Assembly: GCA_910583945.1 (NCBI GenBank)
Contig: CAJTYF010000010.1
Span: 1-46,769 of the forward strand
Length of the DNA stretch: 46,769 bases
DNA from: an uncultured Bacilli bacterium
Lineage (GTDB): Bacteria > Bacillota_I > Bacilli_A > RF39 > UBA660
Direction of reading: 5' to 3'
Shown in pieces: positions 16,466 to 25,773 of the stretch (position 1 is the stretch's first letter; each line of letters begins with the position of its first letter). A program made the position numbers and the translations under genes. The notes under the pieces are model-generated. The model searched no databases. It saw only the letters and a program-made list of their open reading frames with translations, and was not told the origin of the DNA.

Positions 16466-17639
16466 TGTGTATATAGGTGGTTGGTTTCAAAGAACGATGT
16501 TACAGTTAACAGAAATCTATGATTTTTTTCGTGAATGTAAGTCAAATTTATCTTTAGATCAACAAAAATTGAATGATTTTCATAAAAGTTTAGAAATTGG
16601 ACGTCTTGATTATGGGGTGAGTGGAGAAGAATACGTAACGTTTACAACCGCCCTTAATATTACAGTTAAAATCTATGAAGATGGTTTGATTGTTTTAAAT
16701 AATAATCATGTGACAGAAGACACTCTATTTACCGATATTGATAAAGTAACGGATTATTATGAAAATAAACTTTCTCCAGCAATTAACTATTTATTTAGTT
16801 TAGGAGCACCTGTCCCAAAAGAGCTTGCTCATATTGAAACGGTTTATCCTTATTTTATTGTATGCGATAACGCTTCAAAAGAAGAGATAGCGGATTTATT
16901 AAATCGCACAGAGAAACAAAAATATTTTGAGTTTAATAATGAAAAATATGATGTGGTGCGGGGAGATAAATATTATTTGATTAATAATAAAAAGAAATCG
17001 ATAGAAAGTATTGAAAAATATCTGGAATCACAAATTTTTATTCGAGAATTTAAAGGCCAAATGCATCGTTATTTAAATTTACATCGAATTATATGGGAAA
17101 AAATTGATGAAGTTAAAGAAAATGTTAAAGTTAAGGGTGCCGATATTGTGAAGTTTACTTCTAAGTTAGAAGGATATTCTAAGACGGTTAATTTAATTGA
17201 TGGAAGAATTAATCAAATGGGAACGTATATTTCTACTCGAGAAAAAATTTCTAAAAATGAACCTGAGTTAGCTGAATTTTTGGCAATTTCCGGGTATCGT
17301 TTTGAAACACTTCGAGATACTTTAGATTATATTAAATATTTATGGGATATGACTCAGACATATTTATCTTCAGCTCAGAAGTTGTTTAATGGGCTTAAAA
17401 CTGACGTTTCCAATAAATCGATTAATAGCTTGACTCTTGTTACGAGTATGAGTGCTGGAGCAAGTATTATTGGGTTGCTTACGAAATCTGAACCGAAGTT
17501 TACCGCTTTTGGTATTGTTTATTTCTTTTTGTTAGCAATACTTGGTTGGGGATCGACAAAATTAATTAGCTATGTTTCAAAAAATAGAAAGTATGAAATT
17601 TCTGATATTTCTTATGATACGAATATCGATAAAAAATAG
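16452..17639 (+). CDS. Unknown protein with two C-terminal membrane segments
   Basis: The 395 residues comprise a soluble N-terminal domain, a helical/coiled middle (about residues 190-300) and two hydrophobic helices near the end (about 336-353 and 356-378). The arrangement (long cytoplasmic domain, coiled region, terminal hairpin) resembles Rmd1/YagE (DUF155)-like or CorA-like proteins, but no diagnostic motif such as GMN is seen. GGAGG lies 6 bp before the ATG. It overlaps the GNAT gene and so is co-translated with it. Confidence 0.7.
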   Translation: MKITNVYIGGWFQRTMLQLTEIYDFFRECKSNLSLDQQKLNDFHKSLEIGRLDYGVSGEEYVTFTTALNITVKIYEDGLIVLNNNHVTEDTLFTDIDKVTDYYENKLSPAINYLFSLGAPVPKELAHIETVYPYFIVCDNASKEEIADLLNRTEKQKYFEFNNEKYDVVRGDKYYLINNKKKSIESIEKYLESQIFIREFKGQMHRYLNLHRIIWEKIDEVKENVKVKGADIVKFTSKLEGYSKTVNLIDGRINQMGTYISTREKISKNEPELAEFLAISGYRFETLRDTLDYIKYLWDMTQTYLSSAQKLFNGLKTDVSNKSINSLTLVTSMSAGASIIGLLTKSEPKFTAFGIVYFFLLAILGWGSTKLISYVSKNRKYEISDISYDTNIDKK

Positions 17640-17640
17640 G

Positions 17641-17662
17641 GTTTCTTTATGAAACTTTTTTT
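17641..17662 (+). terminator. Terminator after the GNAT-membrane protein pair
   Basis: GTTTC/GAAAC stem with a 5-nt loop and seven T. Confidence 0.65.
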
Positions 17663-17704
17663 CATTTTTAAGTTATAATAAATGTTAGAAAGTTTGTGAT
17701 ACGT

Positions 17705-19933
17705 ATGAAAAAAGAGTTATTAAGTCCCGCAGGGAATTTTGAAAGTTTAGTGTATGCGATTCATAATGGCTGTGACGCGGTGTATTTAGGTGGAAAAAAA
17801 TTTGGTGCACGCGCTTATTCTAATAATTTTAGTGATGAAGAAATGGTAAGAGCGATTCGTTATGGACATCTTTATGGAGTAAAAATTTATGTGACGGTGA
17901 ATACGCTTCTTTTTGATTCAGAGATTGAAGAGGTTTTAGATTATATTCGTTTTCTGCATCAGAATCATGTGGATGCGCTCATTATGCAAGATCTAGGTCT
18001 TATTTCTTTGGTTCGTACTTGTTTTCCTAATTTGGAAATTCATGCTTCGACACAAATGCATACCCATAATGAAGAACAATTAAAATTATTAGAAAGTCTT
18101 GATATCAAAAGAGTGGTGTTAGCAAGAGAGCTTTCTTTAGAAGAAATAAAAAAGTTTCATACTTCTTTAGAACTGGAAGTATTTATTCATGGGGCGTTAT
18201 GTGTTTGTTATTCAGGGCAATGTTTGTTTAGTAGTTTACTTATGAATCGTAGTGGTAATCGAGGATGTTGTGCGGGGATTTGTCGTTTACCTTTTAAGCT
18301 ATTTTGTGATGGTGAAGAAGTAGAAACAGAGGGCAAGTATCTTTTAAGTCCAAAAGAACTGAATACCCTAGATTTTTTTGATGAAATTAAAAAAACTTCC
18401 ATTGTCTCTTTAAAAATTGAGGGAAGGATGAAAAGTCCTGAATATGTTGGATTGGTGACACATCTTTATCGAAAACTTCTCGATGGCAAGCTTTTAACTT
18501 TACAAGAGAAAAAAGAGATTACGGTGTTGTTTAATCGAGAATTTACTAAAGGGTTTCTTTTTAATGAAAGTTCTAAATCACTTATGAATATTAAAACCCC
18601 TAATCATCAAGGGATTTATTTAGGGCAAGTATTAGAAATTCATAAAGATAAAATAAAGATTTTATTGGAAGAAGATTTAACTCAAAATGATGGAATACGT
18701 TTTAAAGAAGAGGACAAAGGGTTTATTGTTAATTTTCTTTATGATAAAAAAGGTTTACTCATTCATAAAGCCAGTAAAGGAAGTATTGTTTATTTGGATA
18801 ATAAGGTTGATTTAAAGAAAAAAGGAAGTGTCTTAAAGACAATTGATTTTGAACTTATGCAACATTTAAAGAGATACGAAGAAAAGAAAATTCCTATTTG
18901 GATTACGGTTAAAGCTAAGTTGGGAGAGCCCTTCGAAGTGATTTTTAGTGATGGAATGTTTATAGTACAAAAATTAGGAGAAGTTGTATCAAACGCTTTG
19001 CGACAATCGATTACAGAAGATGTTTTAATTGAAAAGATAAGTGCTTTAGGTAATACACCCTTTGTTTTAGATCATGTTGTTGTCGATTTGGATGAACATG
19101 TTTTTGTTTCTATGAGTGAAATTAAAAGAATTCGAAGAGAATTGGTTGAAAATTTACAAAAAAAGAGAGAAGAGCAAGTCGTTCATCCATTTGTAGAAGT
19201 TGAAAATAGTTTAATGAGTCAACATGAGGAAAAAGAAAAGAGTCAAGAAGTGTTTTTTCATGTATTAGTAAGAAACGAGGAACAATTAATTTGTTGTCTT
19301 GATTTAAAAGTTACAACGGTCTATGTGACGGATGAGGCTTTGTATCATAAATATAAACATCATGAAAACGTCTATTTAAGATTGGATCGTGTTGAAACGC
19401 ATTTTAAAGATTATCAGAATGAACGTTTGTTAGTCACAGAAACTGGAGGATTATATAAATATCATTCTAAAAATTCAATTGTTACCGACTATTATTTAAA
19501 TGTTACCAATCGCTATACTTTTGCTTATTTAAAAAAATTCAATGTCGAGCGTATAACTCTGTCTATTGAAAATAGTTTTCAAGATGTTCAATCTATTTGT
19601 CAAGCGGTTCCCATTCATAAAATTGAATTTTTTCTCTATGGAAGACCAGAAGTAATGGTTATGAAAACATGTCCTTTAAATTATTTGGTTAATAAAAATG
19701 ATATCTGTTCTGTTTGTATGGAAAAAAAGAGTTATTATTTTAAAGATGGGAATAATAAAAAATATCCTATTCTTTCTAATTCTAAAAAACATTTAACGCA
19801 CCTTTTTTATCATGAAGTTTTATCTCGCGAGTTTGTAGAATATAAAAATTTAGGTATTCAACATTTTAGAATAGAATTATTTAATGAGTCACCGGAGGAA
19901 GTAAAGTCGATTTTGTGTAAATATAGAGGATGA
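17705..19933 (+). CDS. U32 family protein with DUF3656, RlhA-like (RNA hydroxylation)
   Basis: The N-terminal U32 domain is complete: ELLSPAGNFESLVYAI, GCDAVYLGGKKFGAR, VNTLLFDSE and HASTQMHTHN. The cysteine cluster FIHGALCVCYSGQC then RGCCAGICRLPF follows. The long C-terminal half (745 residues in all) fits the DUF3656-containing subclass that includes E. coli RlhA, which hydroxylates C2501 of 23S rRNA. Related TrhP proteins hydroxylate tRNA U34 instead. Despite the historic name these are not proven peptidases. The ATG at 17705 is used; it has GTGAT just upstream and TATAAT at 17674-17679. A GTG at 17696 would lie inside that SD. Confidence 0.88.
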   Translation: MKKELLSPAGNFESLVYAIHNGCDAVYLGGKKFGARAYSNNFSDEEMVRAIRYGHLYGVKIYVTVNTLLFDSEIEEVLDYIRFLHQNHVDALIMQDLGLISLVRTCFPNLEIHASTQMHTHNEEQLKLLESLDIKRVVLARELSLEEIKKFHTSLELEVFIHGALCVCYSGQCLFSSLLMNRSGNRGCCAGICRLPFKLFCDGEEVETEGKYLLSPKELNTLDFFDEIKKTSIVSLKIEGRMKSPEYVGLVTHLYRKLLDGKLLTLQEKKEITVLFNREFTKGFLFNESSKSLMNIKTPNHQGIYLGQVLEIHKDKIKILLEEDLTQNDGIRFKEEDKGFIVNFLYDKKGLLIHKASKGSIVYLDNKVDLKKKGSVLKTIDFELMQHLKRYEEKKIPIWITVKAKLGEPFEVIFSDGMFIVQKLGEVVSNALRQSITEDVLIEKISALGNTPFVLDHVVVDLDEHVFVSMSEIKRIRRELVENLQKKREEQVVHPFVEVENSLMSQHEEKEKSQEVFFHVLVRNEEQLICCLDLKVTTVYVTDEALYHKYKHHENVYLRLDRVETHFKDYQNERLLVTETGGLYKYHSKNSIVTDYYLNVTNRYTFAYLKKFNVERITLSIENSFQDVQSICQAVPIHKIEFFLYGRPEVMVMKTCPLNYLVNKNDICSVCMEKKSYYFKDGNNKKYPILSNSKKHLTHLFYHEVLSREFVEYKNLGIQHFRIELFNESPEEVKSILCKYRG

Positions 19934-19963
19934 CAATTTTTTGTAAATGTAAGTAAAAATAAG

Positions 19964-19993
19964 GTAAAGTTATTTATAACTTTACTTTTTTTT
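19964..19993 (+). terminator. Strong terminator after the U32 gene
   Basis: Perfect 10-bp inverted repeat GTAAAGTTAT/ATAACTTTAC followed by eight T. Confidence 0.85.
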
Positions 19994-20029
19994 GATATAC
20001 TAAGTACAGAATAATAAGGAGTGATTATT

Positions 20030-20773
20030 GTGAAGGCACCAAAAGTTTTAGAGCATTTAAAACCAGCTCATATTGCTTGTACAGAAAAGGAAATTGCACC
20101 AATTGTTGTTATGCCAGGAGATCCTTTACGTGCAAAATATATCGCTGAAAACTTTTTAAGTGATGCAAAACTTGTAAGTGATACAAGAAATATGTTTATC
20201 TATACAGGAACTTATAAAGGGACTGAAATAACTGTTATGGGTTCTGGTATGGGAATGCCTAGTATGAGTATTTATGCTTTTGAGTTATTTTACTTTTATG
20301 GCGTAGAGAAAATTATTAGGGTAGGAACGTGTGGAGGTTTAATTCCTGAATTAAATGTTCCAGATTTAATTGTAGTGGATAGTTCTTATAATGAAGGGAA
20401 TTTTGCTTATTCTTATAATGGCGATCCGACGCATTTGGTTTATCCAAGCCCTATTTTGAATAGACAGATTAATGAAACCGCAAAAGAATTAGGGTATCAT
20501 GTTTATAATGGTTGTGTGATGTCAACCGAGCAATTTGGGTTTTACAGTGATAATGAACATGTTTTGGGTAGAGTTCCTAAAAATATTCAGATTATTGGTG
20601 AGGAAATGGAGTCTTTTGCTTTGTTTCATATTGCTAATTCATTTGATAAACAATCGGCTTGTATCTTAACGGTGGTGGATAGTAAGTTTAGTGAGGAATT
20701 TATGAGTCAAGAAGATCGTGAAAAATCATTAAATGAATCTATTACACTTGCTTTAGAATCAATCATTAAATAG
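20030..20773 (+). CDS. deoD: Purine nucleoside phosphorylase, DeoD type
   Basis: The enzyme phosphorolytically cleaves purine (deoxy)nucleosides for salvage, normally as a hexamer. Family motifs are all visible: VMPGDPLRAKYIAE (phosphate-binding Gly/Arg), GSGMGMPS, RVGTCGGL and EEMESFALF (ribose and base contacts). The catalytic Asp lies in VVDS. The second GTG (20030) is taken as start because AAGGAG at 20016-20021 would overlap the first GTG at 20021. TATACT at 19996-20001 gives a nearby -10. Confidence 0.95.
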   Translation: MKAPKVLEHLKPAHIACTEKEIAPIVVMPGDPLRAKYIAENFLSDAKLVSDTRNMFIYTGTYKGTEITVMGSGMGMPSMSIYAFELFYFYGVEKIIRVGTCGGLIPELNVPDLIVVDSSYNEGNFAYSYNGDPTHLVYPSPILNRQINETAKELGYHVYNGCVMSTEQFGFYSDNEHVLGRVPKNIQIIGEEMESFALFHIANSFDKQSACILTVVDSKFSEEFMSQEDREKSLNESITLALESIIK

Positions 20774-20776
20774 AAG

Positions 20777-20801
20777 AACTGTTATTTTTAACGGTTTTTT
20801 T
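20777..20801 (+). terminator. Terminator of deoD
   Basis: AACTGTTA/TAACGGTT stem (8 bp with one G-U), 4-nt loop, seven T. Confidence 0.75.
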
Positions 20802-20802
20802 A

Positions 20803-20831
20803 TTGTTAAAATAAAGTAAGTGATATATAAT
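20803..20831 (+). promoter_or_regulatory. Sigma-A promoter of the surface-protein gene
   Basis: TTGTTA and TATAAT are 17 bp apart. The leader then holds an 8-bp inverted repeat, CAAATAAG/CTTATTTG (20839-20863). Confidence 0.55.
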
Positions 20832-20923
20832 TGAATTACAAATAAGGTAAAGATTCTTATTTGGTTATAGAAAAGTCTTAAGAAGAAAGGAAAAGAAAAA
20901 AATGAAAGGATTTAAAAAGACGA

Positions 20924-22045
20924 ATGGGGAGGGGGTTATTAGAAACTAATAACCAACTAGAAAGGTTTACCAAAGACAAAAGAAGTAAGAAATTAATGTA
21001 TTCCATATTAGGAAGTTTAATGATTGTTGGAGTTATTACATTATATAAAACCTTTGCATTTTATGAAGAAAAAAGAGAGTTTAATGTCTTAAAGGGTAGA
21101 GTTCCGGAATTTAGTCAGGAAGACATCCAGCTTGCTTTTACAATAAATGGCGAAAAAGGAGAAAAGTTTCCAACCATTGAAGAGGGGTTGGTAGCCAAAA
21201 ATGTGACTTGCGCAAATGGAGCCACCGCTAGTTGGAGCAATTCATTATGGGCACTTATTAATATTAATTCTAATGGAAATAAAAAAGTATATTGTAGTGT
21301 AGAATTTGTTAATGGAATTCGATTAAATGAACATATTAAAATTGGTGATTATGTATCATATACACCTATTATTAAAAATTATGAATTGGATTCTCAATTA
21401 AGTGGTTGTGATAGTAATCAAACAATTAATCCAAGTGAATTAAATTTATGGAGAGTGATAAGAAAAAATGAAGATGGAAGTCTAGAACTTTTATCAGAAT
21501 ATGTTTCGAGTTCTGTTATTTATTTCTGTCGAAAAAAAGGTTATATGAATTTTGTAGGTGTTTTAAATTTGCTCGCTGAACAATATGAAACTTTTGGAAT
21601 AACTAATAATTCAAGAAATTTAGGATTTCATACTCAGACAGAATATCTTTCTTCTTTAGAAGAATGGAATTGTTCTACAAATGAAGCTTGTCAACCCAAA
21701 GAAGTATTTGGTGGCGGTGATGATTTTTATGAAGAGGACGTTTTATTAGTACAGAAAATTTATGATAATAAATTGATTGCTTATGATATAAACGAGAGAA
21801 GTAAAGCGAAAGATTATTTTATTTCCAGTCGTTTGTTTAGTTGGAATGAAGCTAATTTTGGTTATCATGTACGATTTGTTACAGCTTTAGGGGGAATTGA
21901 TAGTTTATATGTTTATGGTTTTGATGGTATTAGTTATGTAGATCATTTCAAAGAAGGGAGTTTAAGACCAATTGTCGTTTTAGAATCTGACATTAAAGCT
22001 AGTGATGGTGAAGGATCGATTTCGAACCCTTGGATAATCAATTGA
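20924..22045 (+). CDS. Membrane-anchored surface protein with slippery G tract at its 5' end
   Basis: One hydrophobic segment (about residues 26-44) is followed by a large extracytoplasmic domain with scattered cysteines. The body resembles repetitive surface proteins of uncultured Bacilli, ending in GSISNPWIIN. The recorded start at 20924 has a poor SD. An ATG at 20902 has AAAGGA upstream and reads MKGFKKTNGEG before leaving frame after the tract GGGGAGGGGG (20926-20935). Removing one G from the last run would join it perfectly to LLETNNQLERF. The gene is thus either frameshifted, phase-variable or translated from 20924. Function is unknown. Confidence 0.7.
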   Translation: MGRGLLETNNQLERFTKDKRSKKLMYSILGSLMIVGVITLYKTFAFYEEKREFNVLKGRVPEFSQEDIQLAFTINGEKGEKFPTIEEGLVAKNVTCANGATASWSNSLWALININSNGNKKVYCSVEFVNGIRLNEHIKIGDYVSYTPIIKNYELDSQLSGCDSNQTINPSELNLWRVIRKNEDGSLELLSEYVSSSVIYFCRKKGYMNFVGVLNLLAEQYETFGITNNSRNLGFHTQTEYLSSLEEWNCSTNEACQPKEVFGGGDDFYEEDVLLVQKIYDNKLIAYDINERSKAKDYFISSRLFSWNEANFGYHVRFVTALGGIDSLYVYGFDGISYVDHFKEGSLRPIVVLESDIKASDGEGSISNPWIIN

Positions 22046-22051
22046 ATAAAA

Positions 22052-22092
22052 AAGAATTTATAAGTATTGATTTACAACACTTGTAAATTCTT
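22052..22092 (-). terminator. Terminator of the phosphohexomutase gene (bidirectional)
   Basis: A 14-bp inverted repeat with one G-U pair overlaps the 3' end of the minus-strand gene. Six T follow on the minus strand and a shorter T run on the plus strand, so it can serve both convergent genes. Confidence 0.7.
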
Positions 22093-23413
22093 CTTTTAAT
22101 TTATTTAATTCTTCTTCAGTGGTTGCTTCAAATCTAAGAGTTAAGTTTGGTCCAGTATTACTTGCTCGCACTAAAGCCCAACCATAATCAAAATTTACTC
22201 TAACGCCGTCGATGTCGTTATATTCGTATTTTTTTTCTTTAACATAATCGATAACGTGTTTAACAATTTCAAATTTTAATTCATTGGTAGTAGGAACTTT
22301 TATTTCTGGTGTTTGATAATAGTTAGACGTATCTTTTAGCATAGTGGAAAGGGATTGATTTGTTTTAGATAAGATTTCCAATAAGCGAAGTCCAGCATAG
22401 ATGCCGCTACCTAATGCGTAATCACGGTCGTTAAAAAAGATGTGTCCTGAAAATTCTCCTCCAAAACTTAAATTTAATTCTTTTGTTTTTGATTCGGTGT
22501 AACTGGTTCCAGTACGATAACAATAAGGCGTTCCTCCTAATTTTATAATTTCATCTTCTAAAGCTTTTGAGCATTTTACATCATAAAGAATGGTTTTATT
22601 TATAGCTTTGGGAATAAGGTCTTTTATAATTAAAATCATATATTGATCGGCTGAAATGTACTCTCCATTTTCTAAAACAATTCCTAAACGATCGCCATCA
22701 CCATCGTAAGCGATTCCTACATCCGCTTTTAACTCCAAAACTTTTTCTTTTAACATTGTCATATTTTCTTCTACAGCTGGATCTGGATGATGGTTTGGGA
22801 AGCTTCCATCGTTTTCATCACAAAGGTAAGTTATTTCTAAATTTGGAAATAAAGCGTGTACTTTTTTAGCAATACAAGTTGTCGCTCCATTTCCTAGGTC
22901 AATGACTGCTTTTACTTTTTTTTGTCCCATATCAATATTTTTCTTCATATAATTTAGATAGTCTTGAGTAATGTTTTTTTGTTCAATGCTTCCATTCCCT
23001 TTTAAAAAATTTTCTTTTAAAATATAATCTCTAAAATCATAAATCATTTGTCCTCTAGCGTTTGCTAAATCATCAAAAGAAAATTTAAATCCATTATCGT
23101 CTTTAGGATTATGACTGGCTGTGACCATTATTCCTTTTAGATGATTGATATGTCTTGTTAAATAATGCATAGGAGTGGTGATTTGTCCATAATTATAAAC
23201 ATTGCATCCTGAATCGGCGATCCCTTTTATTAAAGCGTTACTTAAAGATAAACTGCTTAAACGATTGTCACGTCCTACCACACAAGTTTTTTCGCCTAAA
23301 AATTCTTGTAAATAACTGCCATAACCTAAACCAATTTTGTAAGCAATATTTTCATTTATATTTATTGGATACGTTCCTCTAATGTCGTATTCTTTGAAAA
23401 TGCTTTGATCCAT
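22058..23413 (-). CDS. Phosphomannomutase/phosphoglucomutase (alpha-D-phosphohexomutase)
   Basis: This cytoplasmic enzyme interconverts hexose 1- and 6-phosphates, feeding sugar-nucleotide synthesis. The four family elements are present: active-site phosphoserine loop TASHNPKDDNG, metal loop DGDGDRLG, sugar-binding GGEFSGH and the C-terminal phosphate-binding RASNTGPNLTLRFEA. The opening FKEYDIRG is typical of the ManB/AlgC subclass. Length (451) is normal. AGAAGG precedes the ATG. Preference between mannose and glucose is not decidable from sequence. Confidence 0.93.
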   Translation of the reverse strand: MDQSIFKEYDIRGTYPININENIAYKIGLGYGSYLQEFLGEKTCVVGRDNRLSSLSLSNALIKGIADSGCNVYNYGQITTPMHYLTRHINHLKGIMVTASHNPKDDNGFKFSFDDLANARGQMIYDFRDYILKENFLKGNGSIEQKNITQDYLNYMKKNIDMGQKKVKAVIDLGNGATTCIAKKVHALFPNLEITYLCDENDGSFPNHHPDPAVEENMTMLKEKVLELKADVGIAYDGDGDRLGIVLENGEYISADQYMILIIKDLIPKAINKTILYDVKCSKALEDEIIKLGGTPYCYRTGTSYTESKTKELNLSFGGEFSGHIFFNDRDYALGSGIYAGLRLLEILSKTNQSLSTMLKDTSNYYQTPEIKVPTTNELKFEIVKHVIDYVKEKKYEYNDIDGVRVNFDYGWALVRASNTGPNLTLRFEATTEEELNKLKEEFTSVVNQYL

Positions 23414-23493
23414 TTTTTATACCTTCTTTCTATATAATCATATCAGTCCTAAAGAGCTATTAGAAGAAAAAAATAAAGTTTTTTTACTTTTCG

Positions 23494-23523
23494 TTGACAA
23501 AACATTTTTAAAAATAGTATATT
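23494..23523 (+). promoter_or_regulatory. Sigma-A promoter
   Basis: TTGACA at 23494-23499 and TATATT at 23518-23523 with an 18-bp spacer. The ATG of the next gene is 29 bp further on. Confidence 0.65.
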
Positions 23524-23551
23524 TAATATGATAATAGGAAGGATTTAGATT

Positions 23552-24298
23552 ATGAGTGATGAAGAAAAATTGGAACAAGTTCGACTTTTAAATGCTAGGA
23601 ATATTTATAATGCTTATAAAGATTTAGGTTTAAATCCTTCTGAGAGTTCTATTGCTAAAGATTTACTAACGATTTTAGAACAAGAAGAAAAAGAAACGAG
23701 AAGAAGCAAAGAACAGCAAGAAAGTGATTTGTTTGGTCGTCGTTTGAAAAATTTTTCAATGAGAAAAAGTATTGGTGTTGCCGATGTTTTCTATCGTACA
23801 TCAAAAGATATTCTTACTAAAGATGCTTTTGCGAAAAGATTAGGCATTTTTATGATTTTAGGTGGGGTTCAATCTTCAATGGTTCAACAGCTTGTAAATG
23901 GGTCTAAAAAAACGATGCTGATTCGAGATTACATTAATCAGTTTGAAGACGAAATTTTTAAAAGGTATACAAAAGAAAATTTGGTTTCAGTTATGGATTT
24001 TAATTATCAAACGAATGATTATTATTCGAAAGAAAAAATAGATTATGATTACGATTTAGAAGCTATAGTTAAAGAGACCATAAAGAAATATTCAAATCCT
24101 GTTTTATCTTTTTATCTTATTTATACCCATTTAGAAGATTTAGAAAAACATTTTAGTGATTTCTTAAATCAATTTAATAAAACGTGTGGTACCGATTATC
24201 TTTCCTTTGAAAATTTTCTTTATAAAAATCATTTTTCTAATGAAATAGAGTTTAAAAATGTAGCTTTAGAGTGTATAGAAAGAGAAGTTTGCGTATAA
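23552..24298 (+). CDS. Unknown cytoplasmic protein
   Basis: The 248 residues are helical and charged, with no signal peptide or clear membrane helix. A Glu/Arg/Lys-rich stretch (about residues 44-60) may be a coiled coil. AGGAAGG gives a strong SD. The stop overlaps the ATG of the next small gene (TAATG), so the two form a coupled pair behind one promoter. No family is recognised. Confidence 0.75.
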   Translation: MSDEEKLEQVRLLNARNIYNAYKDLGLNPSESSIAKDLLTILEQEEKETRRSKEQQESDLFGRRLKNFSMRKSIGVADVFYRTSKDILTKDAFAKRLGIFMILGGVQSSMVQQLVNGSKKTMLIRDYINQFEDEIFKRYTKENLVSVMDFNYQTNDYYSKEKIDYDYDLEAIVKETIKKYSNPVLSFYLIYTHLEDLEKHFSDFLNQFNKTCGTDYLSFENFLYKNHFSNEIEFKNVALECIEREVCV

Positions 24299-24528
24299 TG
24301 GAAATCGATAAAATTGTATTGGAAGATAATAAAGAGTATTTTATTATTGATGTTTTAATGATTAATCAAGTTAAATATGTTTTCTTAAGTGAAAATTTAA
24401 ATCCTCATACTTCCATTATTCGTAAGTTATCAACGAATGGGAAAGAGATTATTGGTTTAGAGAGTGAACAAGAGTATGAAAAAACTTTAAGACTTTTTAC
24501 AGATAAATATAAAGATATTTTTTGTTAA
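24298..24528 (+). CDS. Small DUF1292-like protein
   Basis: The 76-residue protein has the pattern EDNKEYFIIDVLMINQVKYV followed by a short acidic tail. It resembles the DUF1292/YrzB family (a small beta-rich domain reading DGKEYEVLDxxExDGKxYVYL). The start at 24298 shares a base with the preceding stop; an open stretch further upstream overlaps the previous gene and is not credible. Function of the family is unknown. Confidence 0.65.
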   Translation: MEIDKIVLEDNKEYFIIDVLMINQVKYVFLSENLNPHTSIIRKLSTNGKEIIGLESEQEYEKTLRLFTDKYKDIFC

Positions 24529-24656
24529 ATCAAAAAAAGATTATTATTAAGATTTTATACTATCAATGAATAAAAAAAGTTTGATAAAGAAGTATTCTTT
24601 AGATGTTTTTTTTGATTTGTTACTTTATTCCTTAATAAGAAGAGGAGAGCATTACC

Positions 24657-24934
24657 ATGGAAATATTATTTGAGTTGCTATTTGAAGGAAGTTTTGAAAT
24701 AGTGAAAAATAGGAAGATTAGTAAATAGATTAGGTATCCTCTTTTTTTTTGTTCGCAATATTTTTTTTATTGATTATCTTTTTAATAGGCTTTATTGGTA
24801 TCCTTTTGTTGTTTAGAAAAGAAAGTTATTCTATTTATGGCGGTTTAATTTTCATTCTTTTTGATATTGTACTTCTTGCATCTGGAATAAGAAATTTTAT
24901 AAAAGAATATCAATCAAAGAAAAATAAAAAATGA
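24657..24934 (+). pseudogene. Broken small membrane protein (amber codon plus frameshift)
   Basis: An ATG with a strong GAGGAG SD opens MEILFELLFEGSFEIVKNRK and stops at TAG (24726-24728). Directly behind it the same frame continues IRYPLF. A run of nine T (24742-24750) then shifts the frame. The neighbouring frame continues as two hydrophobic helices to 24934. Small Firmicute proteins of this type read KKxPKWIRYPL at this point, so the TAG most likely replaces a conserved TGG Trp. With that change and one extra T, a continuous protein of about 92 residues results. The family likeness is from memory. Confidence 0.6.
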
Positions 24935-24958
24935 TTAGAAAGGTTATTTATTGGATTT

Positions 24959-25467
24959 ATGGAAAAAATTGTTATTAGAAATCTTGTAGAAAATGATATC
25001 CCTGATATTGCTGATATTCAAATCGAAAGATGGAAAAATGATTATAAAGGAATAATTGATAATCATTATTTAAAATTAATGATAGGGATAAAATTATTGA
25101 AAAAAGAAAAAAAGATTATAAAAAAGACAGTTACCTTATAGCTGAAATAGAAATTGAAATTGTTGGATTTTGTAGATATATAGATAATAATTTTTATATT
25201 TCCAATTTAACTACTATTGATTGCGAAATAGTTGCACTTTATGTAAAATAAGATTTTAAAGGAATGGGAGTTGGGAAAACACTTTTTAAATTTGTTTTTA
25301 ACAAGTTTAAAAGTAAGAATCGAACTACTATGGTTGTGTGGTGTTTAAAGGATAATGAACCAGCAAAGAAATTTTATTTAAAAATGAGTGGAAAAATCCA
25401 AAAAGAAAAATTAGTCAAAATTGGGGAGAAAGAATATCAAGAAGTAGGATTTATTTATAATTTTTAA
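24959..25467 (+). pseudogene. Broken GNAT acetyltransferase
   Basis: The first frame reads MEKIVIRNLVENDIPDIADI and breaks near 25080. A second frame resumes with IIEKRKKDYKKDSYLIAEIE, VGFCRYID and EIVALYVK. It then meets TAA (25249-25251), where the family normally has a residue of the sequence (P)xFKGMGVGKTLF. It finishes with NEPAKKFYLK. Motif A (GMGVGKTL) and motif B are intact, so this was a full acetyltransferase before one frameshift and one nonsense change. Confidence 0.75.
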
Positions 25468-25509
25468 ATGATTTTAATTTAATAAACATATATTATATTG
25501 GTGATGAGT

Positions 25510-25773
25510 ATGTTTAATAAAAACGATGCGTTGTATGCGGCTTCTGTATTAGGGGTTGCATTTGATAAATTTACTTTAGATGAATTTTTAACAGGTTTAA
25601 ATATAGAGCTTGAACACGGAACAATTCATTTAAAAACGAACGTTACGAATGATGATTTAATTTTAACCGCTAAAATAGCCTTGGCACATTTAAATGAATT
25701 CCCCAATTATTATAATAAAGATTATGGATTACAGGTTTTTGAAAAGTTTTTGAATAGTCAACTTTTGAATTGA
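25510..25773 (+). CDS. DUF5661 family small protein
   Basis: The 87 residues contain FTLDEFLTGLNIELEHGTIH followed by TNVTNDDLILTAKIALAHLN and a tail with YY. This is the layout of DUF5661 proteins (ELEHG, TNVTxDD, AxAHLxExPxYY). GGTGAT precedes the ATG at 25510, and TATTAT/TATATT boxes lie right before it. Function is unknown. It is intact although it lies among broken genes. Confidence 0.7.
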   Translation: MFNKNDALYAASVLGVAFDKFTLDEFLTGLNIELEHGTIHLKTNVTNDDLILTAKIALAHLNEFPNYYNKDYGLQVFEKFLNSQLLN

